Below are positions 25,078 to 33,142 of a DNA stretch of 33,145 nt, one piece after another. Within the stretch, counting starts at the first letter, position 1. Each line of letters opens with the position of its first letter. The notes beneath the pieces are model-generated. The model searched no databases and was not told the origin of the DNA. It saw only the letters and a program-made list of their open reading frames with translations. Made by a program: the position numbers and the translations under genes. The stretch is from CAZHGD01 sp964531735 (GTDB taxonomy: Bacteria > Armatimonadota > UBA10988), in contig CAZHGD010000073.1 of assembly GCA_964531735.1 (NCBI GenBank), positions 1 through 33,145 of the forward strand. The letters are read 5' to 3'.

Positions 25078-26085
25078 TCAGCGGCGCCCGGTGCCGGCGC
25101 GTTGCAGCGCGGCCTCGAAGTCGGCGTCGATGGCGTTGGCATCGAGTTGGCGCGCCCGCTCGGCCCACCCGCGGGCGCGCTGCAAGGCTTCGGCACCGCG
25201 GCCGGCGTTGGCGGCCGCGAGGTCGACTTCGGCCATCAGCCGGTAGGCGCGGGCCTGGAGCTGGGCGGGTGTGCGGCCCGACGGCCGCCGCCGCTCGCCA
25301 GGGTTGGCGCGGAGCTGCGCCAACGCCTCCAGCGCTGCGTTCTTGGCGCCGAACCCGTCGCGGTCACGTTCCCAGGCCAGGCGGGCGCGCAGCAGGTGTA
25401 CCTCCGGCAGGTTGGGCGCGCTGCGCGCGACGGCCAGCACGCGGGCCTCGGCGCCGTCGCGCAGTGCGCGGATGCGGCTCATCGAGTCGAAGTCCTCACC
25501 AGGGGCACCGGCCAGGCGGCGGTGTTCCTTGTCGATCTGGTCGAGCAACCGTTCCGCCTCCGCCAGCCGGCGCCAGCGCTCGCCCGGATTGCGCAGGGCC
25601 CGGACCAAAACGACGAGCAGCAGCAGCGCCAGCACCGCCGACAGGACGTGGACGCGGCGGAACCGCGGCGGCACCGGTGCCGGGGCCAGCGTCGGCGGCG
25701 GGGGCGTCGCCTGCGGCTCGTCGGTGTCGGGGCGTTGCGGGTAGTGGCTGCGGATGCGCTCGCGCAGCCCCAGCGCGACCGGGTGGCTGCTCTCGAGCAG
25801 CAGCGCCGTCGTGACCGCGTCTTCGGCCTGATCCCAGTGGCCGAGCTCGATCAGGGCCGTGGCCAGCTCGCAGTACGCCGTCGGGTCTTCGGGCAGCAGG
25901 TTGGTCACCGCGCGGTAGGCGTCGACGGCCTGGCTCCAGCGGCCGAGTTGCCCCAGCGCCGCGCCGTAGTACATCAGCGCCTGGTGGTTCTGCCGGTCGA
26001 ACTCGACGATGATGCGCAGCCGTTGCGCGGCCTCTTCGTACTGTCCGTCCTGATAGAGCCGCAGCGCCTCGGCGTACGTGTTCAT
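25078..26085 (-). CDS. TPR-repeat membrane protein
   Basis: The 335-residue protein opens with three TPR-like repeats (residues 3-105), for example YAEALRLYQDGQYEEAAQRL and WSQAVDAYRAVTNLLPEDPTAYCELATALIELGHWDQAEDAV. A Pro-rich linker (about 117-140) leads to one transmembrane helix (147-164). A charged helical region (165-335) rich in Ala, Arg and Glu follows. It is probably a scaffold with the TPRs on one side of the membrane and the helical part on the other; orientation is not clear, though RFRRVH before the helix favours a cytoplasmic N-terminus. ATG 26085 follows GGAGG closely. It lies 28 bases after the GT-C gene and is probably in its operon. Confidence 0.8.
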   Translation of the reverse strand: MNTYAEALRLYQDGQYEEAAQRLRIIVEFDRQNHQALMYYGAALGQLGRWSQAVDAYRAVTNLLPEDPTAYCELATALIELGHWDQAEDAVTTALLLESSHPVALGLRERIRSHYPQRPDTDEPQATPPPPTLAPAPVPPRFRRVHVLSAVLALLLLVVLVRALRNPGERWRRLAEAERLLDQIDKEHRRLAGAPGEDFDSMSRIRALRDGAEARVLAVARSAPNLPEVHLLRARLAWERDRDGFGAKNAALEALAQLRANPGERRRPSGRTPAQLQARAYRLMAEVDLAAANAGRGAEALQRARGWAERARQLDANAIDADFEAALQRAGTGRR

Positions 26086-26113
26086 CGGGCCTCCACCGCC
26101 GGTGATATACCCT

Positions 26114-27715
26114 TCAGCGGCCCGCGCCGAACTCCTTTGTCGGCGCCACCACCTCCCACCGGCCGAAGTCGTAGACCAGTGTGGCGCCGGCGGGCACCTC
26201 GAGCACCCAACAGAAGCCGCGCCCGGCCGGCCAGGCGCGCAACGGCTCGCGGCCCTGGTAGACCCAGGTGGCCGTGGCGTCGAGGACCACCAGCCGGCGC
26301 ACGCCGGTCAATGGCAGTGGCTGCGGCGCGAACCCACTGGGGAAGAACCATCGCGCCGGCTCGATGCGCCGGTGCTGCGACTGGTACAGGTTCTGAGTGG
26401 TGAGCGGGAACTGCCTGGGATAGCGGCAGATCAGCGTCGGAATGACGTGCCGGTACTCGGGCAGGTACCAGGCGGCCTGGCGGAACATGCCGAAGTGCAG
26501 CAGCAGCGTGTCTTCGGGCGCGAACTCCGCCCGCACCGAGCGGGTCAGGCGGGCCCACTGGGCGTCGTGGCCACGGAGTGCGGCGGTCGTGAACGGTCCG
26601 TCCGGGGCGGCGAAGGCCGCCAAGTTCCAGGCCACCAGCAGGCCGGCGCCCACTCGGTGACCCCAGCGCTCCCAGGACAGCGCGCTCTCACCGTGGTCGA
26701 ACAGCCGCCAGGCCAGGCGCAGCGCGGCCACCAGCAGCAACCCGGCCGCCGGCATGAGGGCCAGCAGGTAGCCGGGCTGGCCCATGTGGAAGACCACCAG
26801 GTAGCCGAGACCGCCGGCCAGCCACAGCGCCACCGGCACGCGCGCCGCTGGTTCGACGGTGGTGCTTCGCGGCCAGGCGGCGGCGCCCAGCGCCAGGAGC
26901 ACCAGGCCCGGGCCGAACATGGCCACGCCGTTGTGGGCCAGGTTGACCAGGTGGCGCATTGAGCCGGCCCAGTTGCCGGTGACCAGGCTCTCGGACCAGA
27001 AGAACCCGTACCCGTAGCAACTGTTGCAGGTGCGGAAGGCGTGCCAGCCGCCGGACAGCCAGGCGGTAGGCGCCAGCCAGGCCGCCACGCCGACGGCGAA
27101 GCCGCCGGCAAAGGTCAGCCATTGGGCCGGCCGCCAGCCGCGCAGCAACCACAGCAAGGGCAGGCCGAGCATGGCCCAGGTGGACACGCGCACGCCGCCG
27201 GCCAGCCCGAACAGCAGACCGCAGACCAGCGCCGGTGCCGGCCGCGGGCGCGTCAGCAGGACCAGCAGGCCCAGCACCACCAGCGACTCCGCCGCGTAGG
27301 TGAGCGGCAGCGCGCCATAGAACCAGAACACCGGCTGGGTGACCCACCACCACAGCCAGACGCGTCGTTCGGCTGGCGCGAGCCAGCGGCGACCCAAGGC
27401 CGCGAGCAACGGCACGCCGGCGGCGCTGCAAGCTGCCGAGACGAGGCAGAGCGCGGCGGCCTCGTCGTGCAGGAGGGCATAGGCCAGGCGGCCGGCCAGC
27501 ACGAACAGGAGGAAGCCGGGCGGGTGCGGCTGGTTGCAGGTGACGTCGAAGTGGTGGAGCGCGTCGGCGAAAGCCACCGCGTCCCAGTCCCACAAGTAGG
27601 CCGGATGCAGCCACCAGCGGGTGACGAACACGGCCACGGTGGCTAGCACCAGCGCGAGGGTCTCGCGCCGGCGGTCGGTCGGCTCCGCGGTGGGCGACGG
27701 TGGGGGAGTGGTCAT
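26114..27715 (-). CDS. GT-C fold membrane glycosyltransferase-like protein
   Basis: The 533-residue protein has about ten to twelve transmembrane helices (about 20-420) and a smaller soluble C-terminal part. After the first helix it has YLWDWDAVAFA (40-50), where D43 and D45 are in the position of the catalytic acids of GT-C enzymes. QPHPPGFLL (62-70) is the HPPG box seen in DUF2723/PMT-like mannosyl- or arabinosyltransferases. Such enzymes transfer sugars from polyprenyl-phosphate donors on the outer side of the inner membrane. A Trp-rich loop (WLWWWVTQPVFWFYGALP) is also typical. ATG 27715 has AAGG upstream, but the best promoter would start the transcript only about three bases ahead of it. 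The acceptor is unknown. Confidence 0.75.
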   Translation of the reverse strand: MTTPPPSPTAEPTDRRRETLALVLATVAVFVTRWWLHPAYLWDWDAVAFADALHHFDVTCNQPHPPGFLLFVLAGRLAYALLHDEAAALCLVSAACSAAGVPLLAALGRRWLAPAERRVWLWWWVTQPVFWFYGALPLTYAAESLVVLGLLVLLTRPRPAPALVCGLLFGLAGGVRVSTWAMLGLPLLWLLRGWRPAQWLTFAGGFAVGVAAWLAPTAWLSGGWHAFRTCNSCYGYGFFWSESLVTGNWAGSMRHLVNLAHNGVAMFGPGLVLLALGAAAWPRSTTVEPAARVPVALWLAGGLGYLVVFHMGQPGYLLALMPAAGLLLVAALRLAWRLFDHGESALSWERWGHRVGAGLLVAWNLAAFAAPDGPFTTAALRGHDAQWARLTRSVRAEFAPEDTLLLHFGMFRQAAWYLPEYRHVIPTLICRYPRQFPLTTQNLYQSQHRRIEPARWFFPSGFAPQPLPLTGVRRLVVLDATATWVYQGREPLRAWPAGRGFCWVLEVPAGATLVYDFGRWEVVAPTKEFGAGR

Positions 27716-27724
27716 GCCGCCTTG

Positions 27725-27753
27725 AGGGTAGGCGAGGAGGCAATCGCGGTCAA
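27725..27753 (-). promoter_or_regulatory. Candidate promoter of the GT-C/TPR operon
   Basis: On the minus strand, TTGACC (27753-27748), a 17-base spacer and TACCCT (27730-27725). The -10 box ends nine bases before ATG 27715, which implies an almost leaderless mRNA. Confidence 0.5.
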
Positions 27754-27806
27754 GGGGAGAGGAGACGCGGGCCAACGGGCCAAACAGGCCGCCCGGAGAC
27801 GGTGCC

Positions 27807-29291
27807 ATGCCGGGTCAGGCTCACCATGCGTTCGGTCTGCTCAACACGCTCACGCTCGTGGTCTACTTCGCGGCGATGCTCGGCATCGGCTGGTGGTCGG
27901 GCCGCCGCGTGAAGAGCACCCACGGCTACTTCCTGGCCGAGGGGCGCCTCGGGCCGGTGCTCGTCGGCATGTCGCTCTTGGGCACCTATCTGTCCGCCAT
28001 GACCATGATGGGTCTGCCCGGCAAGTCGTTCAGCGCCGAGGACATGACCTGGAGCCTGCAACTGCCGTTTCTGCTGGTGACCGCCTATGTCATCACCCGC
28101 TGGGTGCTGCCGCGGTACCGCGAGGCCAAGGTGGTCAGCGTCTACGAGTACCTGGAGCAGCGCATCGACGTCTCGGCGCGCCTGCTGGCCAGCGCCTCGT
28201 TCGTGGCCCTGTCCGTGGCGCGCATGGGCCTCAGCGTCTACATGCCGGCCCTGGCCATCTCGCAGGTGACCGACATCCCGCTGAGTACCTCCATCTGGGC
28301 GATGGGCCTGGTGATGACCGCCTACACCGTCTTCGGCGGCATCGAGGCGGTGATTTGGACCGACGCGGCCCAGGTGGTCGTGTTCGCGGTGGCCGCGGTC
28401 TACAGCATCGTGGCCATCTTCTTCAAGGTGCCCTTCGCCGACTTCCTGGCCACGGCCGAGCAGTACCACAAGTTCCGCATGTGGTCGCCGGGCTTCGACT
28501 GGACCAAGGCCTGCTCCGTCTGGCTGATCGTCGAGACCATCTTCTCGACCATTCGCATCTACGGCACGCAGCAGGACATGACGCAGCGCTATATGACCAC
28601 CGATTCGACGCGCAACGCCAACCGCAGCGTGTGGATCTCGATCCTCGGCTACATCCCGCTGGGCTACCTCTTCTACTTCATGGGCGTGGCGCTGTTCGTG
28701 TTCTACCAGCAGCATCCGGAGGCGGCGCTGCCCCACGACGCCAAGGGCAACGTCGTCTACGACGCGGTCTACCCGTACTTCGTCACCACGCAGTTGCCGC
28801 CCGGCCTGGCGGGCCTGGTGGTCGCCGGCATCTTCGCGGCCGCCATGTCGACGGTGAGCTCGCTGATGAACTCGGCCTCGACGGTCTGCGTGGTCGACTT
28901 CTACCAGCGGCTGCGCCGCGGCGATGCCCATGACCTGAGTGCCTTGCGGCTGGCCAAGTGGCTCACGCTGGTGTGGGGCGTGGCCACCATCGTCATGGCC
29001 TTGCAGATGCAAGGCATGAAGAGCGCCCTCGACACCTGGATCATGATCATGGCCGTGACCACCAATGGCGTGCTCGGGTTGATGGCCATGGCGTTCCTGC
29101 CCATCAAGGTGCGTCGCTGGCCCGCGATCCTCGGCTTCATTGCCTCCAACGCGGCGGTGTTCGGTCTCAAGTACCTGCCGGCGCACCCGCCGCACGGCCT
29201 GGTCCTGACGGTCATCGCCAGCCCGACGTGCTTCGTGGTCGGCGTCCTGGCCAATGCGCTGGCGGCGCGTCTGGAGCGGCCAGCCGAGTAA
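27807..29291 (+). CDS. Sodium/solute symporter (SSS family)
   Basis: This 494-residue inner membrane protein has about 13 hydrophobic helices. The first ones read LNTLTLVVYFAAMLGIGWWSGRR, then STHGYFLAEGRLGPVLVGMSLLGTYLSAMTMMGLPG, the usual SSS start. The Na2 site helix appears as AAMSTVSSLMNSAS (about 346-359), and the helix with YGTQQDMTQRYM (about 252-263) is also characteristic. Relatives carry sugars, sialic acid, proline or other organic acids with Na+. The gene lies beside an exported carbohydrate locus, so a sugar is plausible but unproven. ATG 27807 has GGAG upstream with a nine-base gap. It is a single gene ended by the hairpin at 29307. Confidence 0.93.
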   Translation: MPGQAHHAFGLLNTLTLVVYFAAMLGIGWWSGRRVKSTHGYFLAEGRLGPVLVGMSLLGTYLSAMTMMGLPGKSFSAEDMTWSLQLPFLLVTAYVITRWVLPRYREAKVVSVYEYLEQRIDVSARLLASASFVALSVARMGLSVYMPALAISQVTDIPLSTSIWAMGLVMTAYTVFGGIEAVIWTDAAQVVVFAVAAVYSIVAIFFKVPFADFLATAEQYHKFRMWSPGFDWTKACSVWLIVETIFSTIRIYGTQQDMTQRYMTTDSTRNANRSVWISILGYIPLGYLFYFMGVALFVFYQQHPEAALPHDAKGNVVYDAVYPYFVTTQLPPGLAGLVVAGIFAAAMSTVSSLMNSASTVCVVDFYQRLRRGDAHDLSALRLAKWLTLVWGVATIVMALQMQGMKSALDTWIMIMAVTTNGVLGLMAMAFLPIKVRRWPAILGFIASNAAVFGLKYLPAHPPHGLVLTVIASPTCFVVGVLANALAARLERPAE

Positions 29292-29306
29292 CTGCCAGCC
29301 CAAATG

Positions 29307-29340
29307 AACACGCCCCGGCGCCGCAGCGCCGGGGCGTGTT
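29307..29340. terminator. Bidirectional intrinsic terminator-like hairpin
   Basis: A perfect 15-bp stem (29307-29321 with 29326-29340) closes a 4-base loop (CGCA). It lies between the convergent symporter gene and glnA. The stem begins with AACA and ends with TGTT, so on each strand the hairpin is followed only by a short T-poor tail; strength comes from the GC stem. It is the only clear terminator I found. Confidence 0.85.
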
Positions 29341-29352
29341 GGGCCGGCTCGC

Positions 29353-30804
29353 TCAGATGTCGAAGTACAGGTGGTACTCCATCGGATGCGGCTGGTTGTT
29401 GACCGTGTAGAACTCTTCCTCGGTCTTGTACTCGATGTAGGTGTCGATCAGGTCCTGGGTGAACACGCCGCCCTTGAGCAGGAACTGGTGGTCGGCCTCG
29501 AGCGCCTGCAGCACCTTGTCGAGCGACGTCGGCACCGTCGGCACGCCGGCGCGCTCTTCAGCCGGCAGATCGTAGATGTTCTTGTCGATCGGCTGGCCCG
29601 GCTCGATCTGGTTCTCGATGCCGTCCAGGCCGGCCATGAGCTGCGCGGCGAAGGCCAGGTACTGGTTGCAGCTCGGGTCCGGCGTGCGGAACTCGAGGCG
29701 CTTGGCCTTCTCGCTGGTCGGCGCGTACATCGGAATGCGAACCGCGGCCGAACGGTTGCGCTGCGAGTAGGCGAGCAGGATCGGCGCTTCGTAGCCTGGC
29801 ACCAGGCGCTTGTAGCTGTTGGTGGTCGGGTTGCAGATGGCGCACAGCGCCGGGGCGTGCTTCAGGATGCCGCCGATGTAGTACATGGCGGTCTTCGACA
29901 GGCTGGCGTAGGCGCCGTTGGCGTCGAAGAAGATGTTCTTGCCGCCCTTCCACAGCGACTGGTGCGTGTGCATGCCCGTGCCGTTGTCACCGAACATCGG
30001 CTTCGGCATGAACGTGGCGACCAGGCCGTACTCGCGCGCCGTGTTCTTGACCACGTACTTGTAGGTCGCCAGGGCGTCGGCGATGGTCACCAGGGTGTCG
30101 AACCGCATGTCGATCTCGGCCTGGCCGGCGCTGGCCACCTCGTGGTGGTGCAACTCGATGTCGATGCCGCACGAGATCATCTTCTTGACCATCTCGGCGC
30201 GCGCATCGTTGATCTGGTCGGACGGCGGGACCGGGAAGTAGCCTTCCTTGTTGCGGATCTTGTAGCCCCAGCTCAACTGCTCGGTGCCGGGCACCAGATC
30301 GTCGCTGGCGGCCCAGTGCGCTTCGCGCGAGTGGATGCGGAAGCCCGTGTTCCATGGGTCGACGCTGTACTGGACGCTGTCGAACAGGAAGAACTCGGCC
30401 TCGGGCCCGAAGTAGGCCGTGTCGGCCAGGCCGGTGCTCTTCAGGTACTCTTCCGCCTTGCGGGCCACGTAGCGCGGGTCGCGCGAGTACCACTCGCGAG
30501 TCAGCGGGTCCTGCACGTTGCAGTACAGATTCAGCGTGCGGTGCTCGGTGAACGGATCCACGAACGCCGTGGTCGGGTCCGGAATCAGCAGCATGTCGCT
30601 CTCGTGGATCGACTGGAACCCACGGATCGACGAGCCGTCGAAACCGAGCCCGTCGGTGAACAGCCCGTCACTGACGACCTCGGCCGGCACTGCGAAATGC
30701 TGCTGCTGGCCCGGCAGGTCCGTGAAGCGGAAGTCCACAAACTCAATTCCCTCGGCGGAAATGAGGTCCAACACATCTTGTGCCGTCTGCGGCTTGTCGG
30801 CCAT
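29353..30804 (-). CDS. glnA: Glutamine synthetase, type I
   Basis: GlnA makes glutamine from glutamate, ammonia and ATP as a cytoplasmic dodecamer. The 483-residue length is right for type I-beta. Landmarks are FDGSSIRGF (55-63), the metal ligands E135 and E137 in GPEAEFFLFD, the ATP segment MHTHQSLW (278-285), NPTTNSYKRLVPGYEAP (325-341) and RTPDPSCNQY (373-382). The adenylylation loop is present as KNIYDLPAEE with Tyr411, so activity is probably controlled by a GlnE-type adenylyltransferase encoded elsewhere. ATG 30804 gives the usual N-terminus. GGGAG lies about 10 bases upstream, within a repeated AGTGACC. An in-frame extension starts at about 30981, but it does not resemble GlnA. A long leader and promoter precede the gene. 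Confidence 0.97.
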   Translation of the reverse strand: MADKPQTAQDVLDLISAEGIEFVDFRFTDLPGQQQHFAVPAEVVSDGLFTDGLGFDGSSIRGFQSIHESDMLLIPDPTTAFVDPFTEHRTLNLYCNVQDPLTREWYSRDPRYVARKAEEYLKSTGLADTAYFGPEAEFFLFDSVQYSVDPWNTGFRIHSREAHWAASDDLVPGTEQLSWGYKIRNKEGYFPVPPSDQINDARAEMVKKMISCGIDIELHHHEVASAGQAEIDMRFDTLVTIADALATYKYVVKNTAREYGLVATFMPKPMFGDNGTGMHTHQSLWKGGKNIFFDANGAYASLSKTAMYYIGGILKHAPALCAICNPTTNSYKRLVPGYEAPILLAYSQRNRSAAVRIPMYAPTSEKAKRLEFRTPDPSCNQYLAFAAQLMAGLDGIENQIEPGQPIDKNIYDLPAEERAGVPTVPTSLDKVLQALEADHQFLLKGGVFTQDLIDTYIEYKTEEEFYTVNNQPHPMEYHLYFDI

Positions 30805-31014
30805 GGTCACTGACTCCCGGTCACTGCTCCCGCCCGGCACCCGGTCCGGTGGAGCCGCTCTGCTTGGTATGGATCGCGCGGTCCGGCTGGCCGGACGACG
30901 CCACAGGCTCTGGCTGGTGCCGGCCTGCCCCCTGGACCGACGCGTGCTGTGCACGGGTGGCTGCACCGGTGCGATCATCACTCGCGTCGACCGGCCCAGG
31001 CGGTGTTACCGTCT
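30805..31014 (-). other. Long untranslated leader of glnA
   Basis: About 200 bases separate the glnA start from its promoter. The region stays open in frame with glnA and contains ATG codons near 30981, but that peptide is Arg/Ser/Pro-rich and looks like a chance frame. The motif AGTGACC occurs twice just before the start codon. I do not recognise a glutamine riboswitch or other known RNA, but the length leaves room for regulation. Confidence 0.45.
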
Positions 31015-31043
31015 TGAATAGCACACCGACATCATACGGTCAA
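31015..31043 (-). promoter_or_regulatory. Candidate sigma70-type promoter of glnA
   Basis: On the minus strand, TTGACC (31043-31038), a 17-base spacer and TATTCA (31020-31015). No sigma54 pattern (GG-N10-GC) of good quality is visible nearby. Confidence 0.6.
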
Positions 31044-31107
31044 TGTGTTTCGAAGGCATTTAGCGAGCCGGTAACAAGTGCGCAATAATCGCGCCGGTGA
31101 CGGCGCC

Positions 31108-32640
31108 TCAGGCGTCCGGCGCGCCGGCGTTGACCGAGTATGCGCTCATGGCGGGCGTGTGCCGATCGGCCAGCTCGACCAACGGGTAGAGCTCGTGGCG
31201 GGCTTGGCCGAACTGCAGCCGGCGGTAGTTGCCGGTGGCCGAGCCGGGACAGTCGGCGAGCAGGATCTCGGCGGCGAACGGCCCGTAGTCGTGGCGGAAA
31301 CCGTAGGGCGACTTGGCCACCACCGCCCGCGCCCGATCGGGCGCCAGGCCGAGGCTTTGGTAGACCTTGGGGTGGCTGCCGACGACGGTGTGCGAAGTGA
31401 TGGCGAGCTGGATGTCGCCGGCCTCGAAGACGACGCTCAGCCCGGCGTCGACCTCGATGTTGTCGGCGCCGTGACCGGTCAGCCGGTAGCGACCGTCACT
31501 GCAGGCCCGCACCTGACCGGTGAGCGTCACCGGCGGCCCGGTCTTGGGATCGAGCTTGCCGCCGATGGGCAAGGTCAGCGCCGCGCCGACGCCGGCGCGA
31601 GCACAGGCTTGCGCGGCCACCGGGTCGACCATGCTGAGCAGGATCGGGCCGGGCGTGCGGGCTTTGAGGAAGGCGCGCAGCAGCACGGTGCTGTCGCCGG
31701 GCGCGCCGGAGTTGGTGGAATCGGCGCCATCGGAGATGACCACCGGGAACGCCTTGGCCTCGGCCACGCGGCGGGCTATCTCCTCGGGTGGCAGCAGCGG
31801 CTCGCTGCAACGGTCGCGCTGTGCCCACAGCAGGTCGGCGAACTGCTCGGCCAGGGCGTCCGCACCGGCCGCGTCGCCGTTGGTGGTGACCAGTACCGCG
31901 CTGGCCAGGTCGGGCACGTCGAGCCATGGCTGGACGGGGTACTGGTTGCAGTTGACGGCCTGGTGCGCCTCCTCGGCGGCGCGCATGGCGGCGTTGACCT
32001 CGCCCAGTGGCCCGTCGAAGGTGCTCTGCCGCTCGGCGCCGATCAGTACCGGCACCTTCCGCATTGCGGTGACCGGCCGCAGCTTCCCGGCGAGCATGTC
32101 GAGCAACAGCCCCGCGGCGCGGGCGCCGGTGTCGGCCATGTCCACGTGCGGGTTGCAGCGGTACCCGACGACGAGGTCGGCGGCGGCTAGCAGCCGCCGG
32201 GTGAGGTTGGCGTGCAGGTCGAGCGTCACCGCGATGGGCACGTGCGGCCCGACGATGGCGCGCGCGGCCGCCGTCACGGCGCCGCACACGTCCGGCTCGC
32301 CCTCGGCGGCGGTGGCACCGTGCAGCGAGAGCAGCACGCCATCGAACGGTCCCAGCTCGGCGAGCGGCGCCAGCAGCGCCTGACTCAGCTCGTCGTACAC
32401 GCCGGCAGCCAGCGGGCCACCCGACCAGGCCACCGCGCGCAGCAGCGGCACGATGGCGACGCCGCGCTCAGCGTCGAGGCGCGAGACGAAGCCGCCCAAC
32501 TCGTCGACCGTGCCGAACCGGCCGAGGATGTCGTCGGTCTGGCGCGCCAGGCCAAAGCGCTGGTAGTCAGCCAGTCGCGTCGGGTTGGGGTTGAACGAGT
32601 TCGATTCCTGGCGCCACTGCGCCACGGCAATGCGCTTCAC
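31108..32640 (-). CDS. M81 family metallopeptidase (MlrC-like)
   Basis: The 510-residue protein starts MKRIAVAQWRQESNSFNP, the family's conserved opening with the QESNSF box. The zinc-binding pattern is complete: D141-x-H143 in TLDLHANLT, and H165 in GYRCNPHVDMADTG, 22 residues after H143. The second domain carries VVISDGADSTNSGAPGDSTVLL (near 285-305), a typical M81/MlrC C-terminal block. Microcystinase C is the founding member; most relatives are thought to cleave small peptides or amide-bonded compounds of unknown kind in the cytoplasm. GTG 32640 has GGAG eight bases upstream and a strong promoter 36 bases before it. The frame extends upstream without family sequence. It is a single gene reading toward glnA. 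Confidence 0.92.
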   Translation of the reverse strand: MKRIAVAQWRQESNSFNPNPTRLADYQRFGLARQTDDILGRFGTVDELGGFVSRLDAERGVAIVPLLRAVAWSGGPLAAGVYDELSQALLAPLAELGPFDGVLLSLHGATAAEGEPDVCGAVTAAARAIVGPHVPIAVTLDLHANLTRRLLAAADLVVGYRCNPHVDMADTGARAAGLLLDMLAGKLRPVTAMRKVPVLIGAERQSTFDGPLGEVNAAMRAAEEAHQAVNCNQYPVQPWLDVPDLASAVLVTTNGDAAGADALAEQFADLLWAQRDRCSEPLLPPEEIARRVAEAKAFPVVISDGADSTNSGAPGDSTVLLRAFLKARTPGPILLSMVDPVAAQACARAGVGAALTLPIGGKLDPKTGPPVTLTGQVRACSDGRYRLTGHGADNIEVDAGLSVVFEAGDIQLAITSHTVVGSHPKVYQSLGLAPDRARAVVAKSPYGFRHDYGPFAAEILLADCPGSATGNYRRLQFGQARHELYPLVELADRHTPAMSAYSVNAGAPDA

Positions 32641-32675
32641 GCCGTGTCTCCGGTGCGGCTGGTGGAACGGCGCGG

Positions 32676-32705
32676 AGTCTAGCACGCGCGCTACGCGCGG
32701 GTCAA
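32676..32705 (-). promoter_or_regulatory. Sigma70-type promoter of the M81 gene, with palindrome in the spacer
   Basis: On the minus strand, TTGACC (32705-32700), an 18-base spacer and TAGACT (32681-32676). The spacer contains a GC-rich inverted repeat, CGCGCG-CTA-CGCGCG at 32685-32699, that could be an operator or just low-complexity DNA. Confidence 0.7.
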
Positions 32706-33057
32706 CGCGGCGGAGACCGGTGGCCAGGGCTGACTCCGGGCCGCATAGGGCGCCACGACGGCCAGGTAGGGCCAGCTCAGGCCGCGCCGCCGGCGACGAC
32801 GCCCGCGGTCCAGTGGCGCTGGCGGTCATGGTTCCCAGGGCCAACTCGCTGTCGCGACCTGGCTCGTCATACCAGAGCCGCCAGCGCTGAGGAGGGGCCG
32901 GCCGGCCCCGTCTCGAAGCGCGGCGAGCGAGGATCTGCCCAACCACCGCACTTCGAGACGGCCTGCGGCCTCCTCAGTGCTGGCGGCTCGGGGCTGGCGG
33001 CGGCCTGACCATGGGCTCGGCGCCGCCGGGGTGGATCGCCGACGCAGCGACGCGGGG
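32706..33057. other. Non-coding stretch with inverted repeat
   Basis: About 350 bases between the M81 promoter and the right-edge promoter. Open frames here lack ribosome binding sites and family features. The only structure I see is the inverted repeat at 32875-32989. Confidence 0.5.
32875..32989. repeat. Long imperfect inverted repeat (REP- or MITE-like)
   Basis: The left arm (32875-32923) and right arm (32946-32989) pair over about 45 bases around a 22-base centre. Outer matches are GAGCCGCCAGC(G/A)CTGAGGAGG. Inner matches are CGTCTCGAAG(C/T)GCGG. Mismatches and a small length difference fall in the GGCC-rich middle of each arm. Such long hairpins in non-coding DNA are typical of REP elements or of small non-autonomous transposons. 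No transposase or target duplication is visible. A second copy elsewhere in the genome would settle its nature. Confidence 0.75.
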
Positions 33058-33086
33058 TTGCGTCGCGCGCAACCAGAGCGTATGCT
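33058..33086 (+). promoter_or_regulatory. Candidate promoter reading out of the right edge
   Basis: TTGCGT (33058-33063), a 17-base spacer and TATGCT (33081-33086). It lies about 57 bases before the possible start codon at 33143. Confidence 0.55.
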
Positions 33087-33142
33087 CCAGACCATGGCGA
33101 CCGACCGGCCAGGGGGCGCGGCGGCGCAGGGCGGAGACGGAC

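Noticed and set aside
30805..30981. An N-terminal extension of GlnA
   Set aside because: The added residues are Arg/Ser/Pro-rich and absent from type I enzymes, which begin close to MADKPQTAQD.
31015..31107. A sigma54 promoter upstream of glnA
   Set aside because: I looked for the GG-N10-GC pattern expected of nitrogen-controlled glnA and found no convincing match.
32826..33095. An 89-codon minus-strand frame at the right end
   Set aside because: It spans the inverted repeat, lacks a ribosome binding site and has an Arg/Ser-rich, featureless translation.
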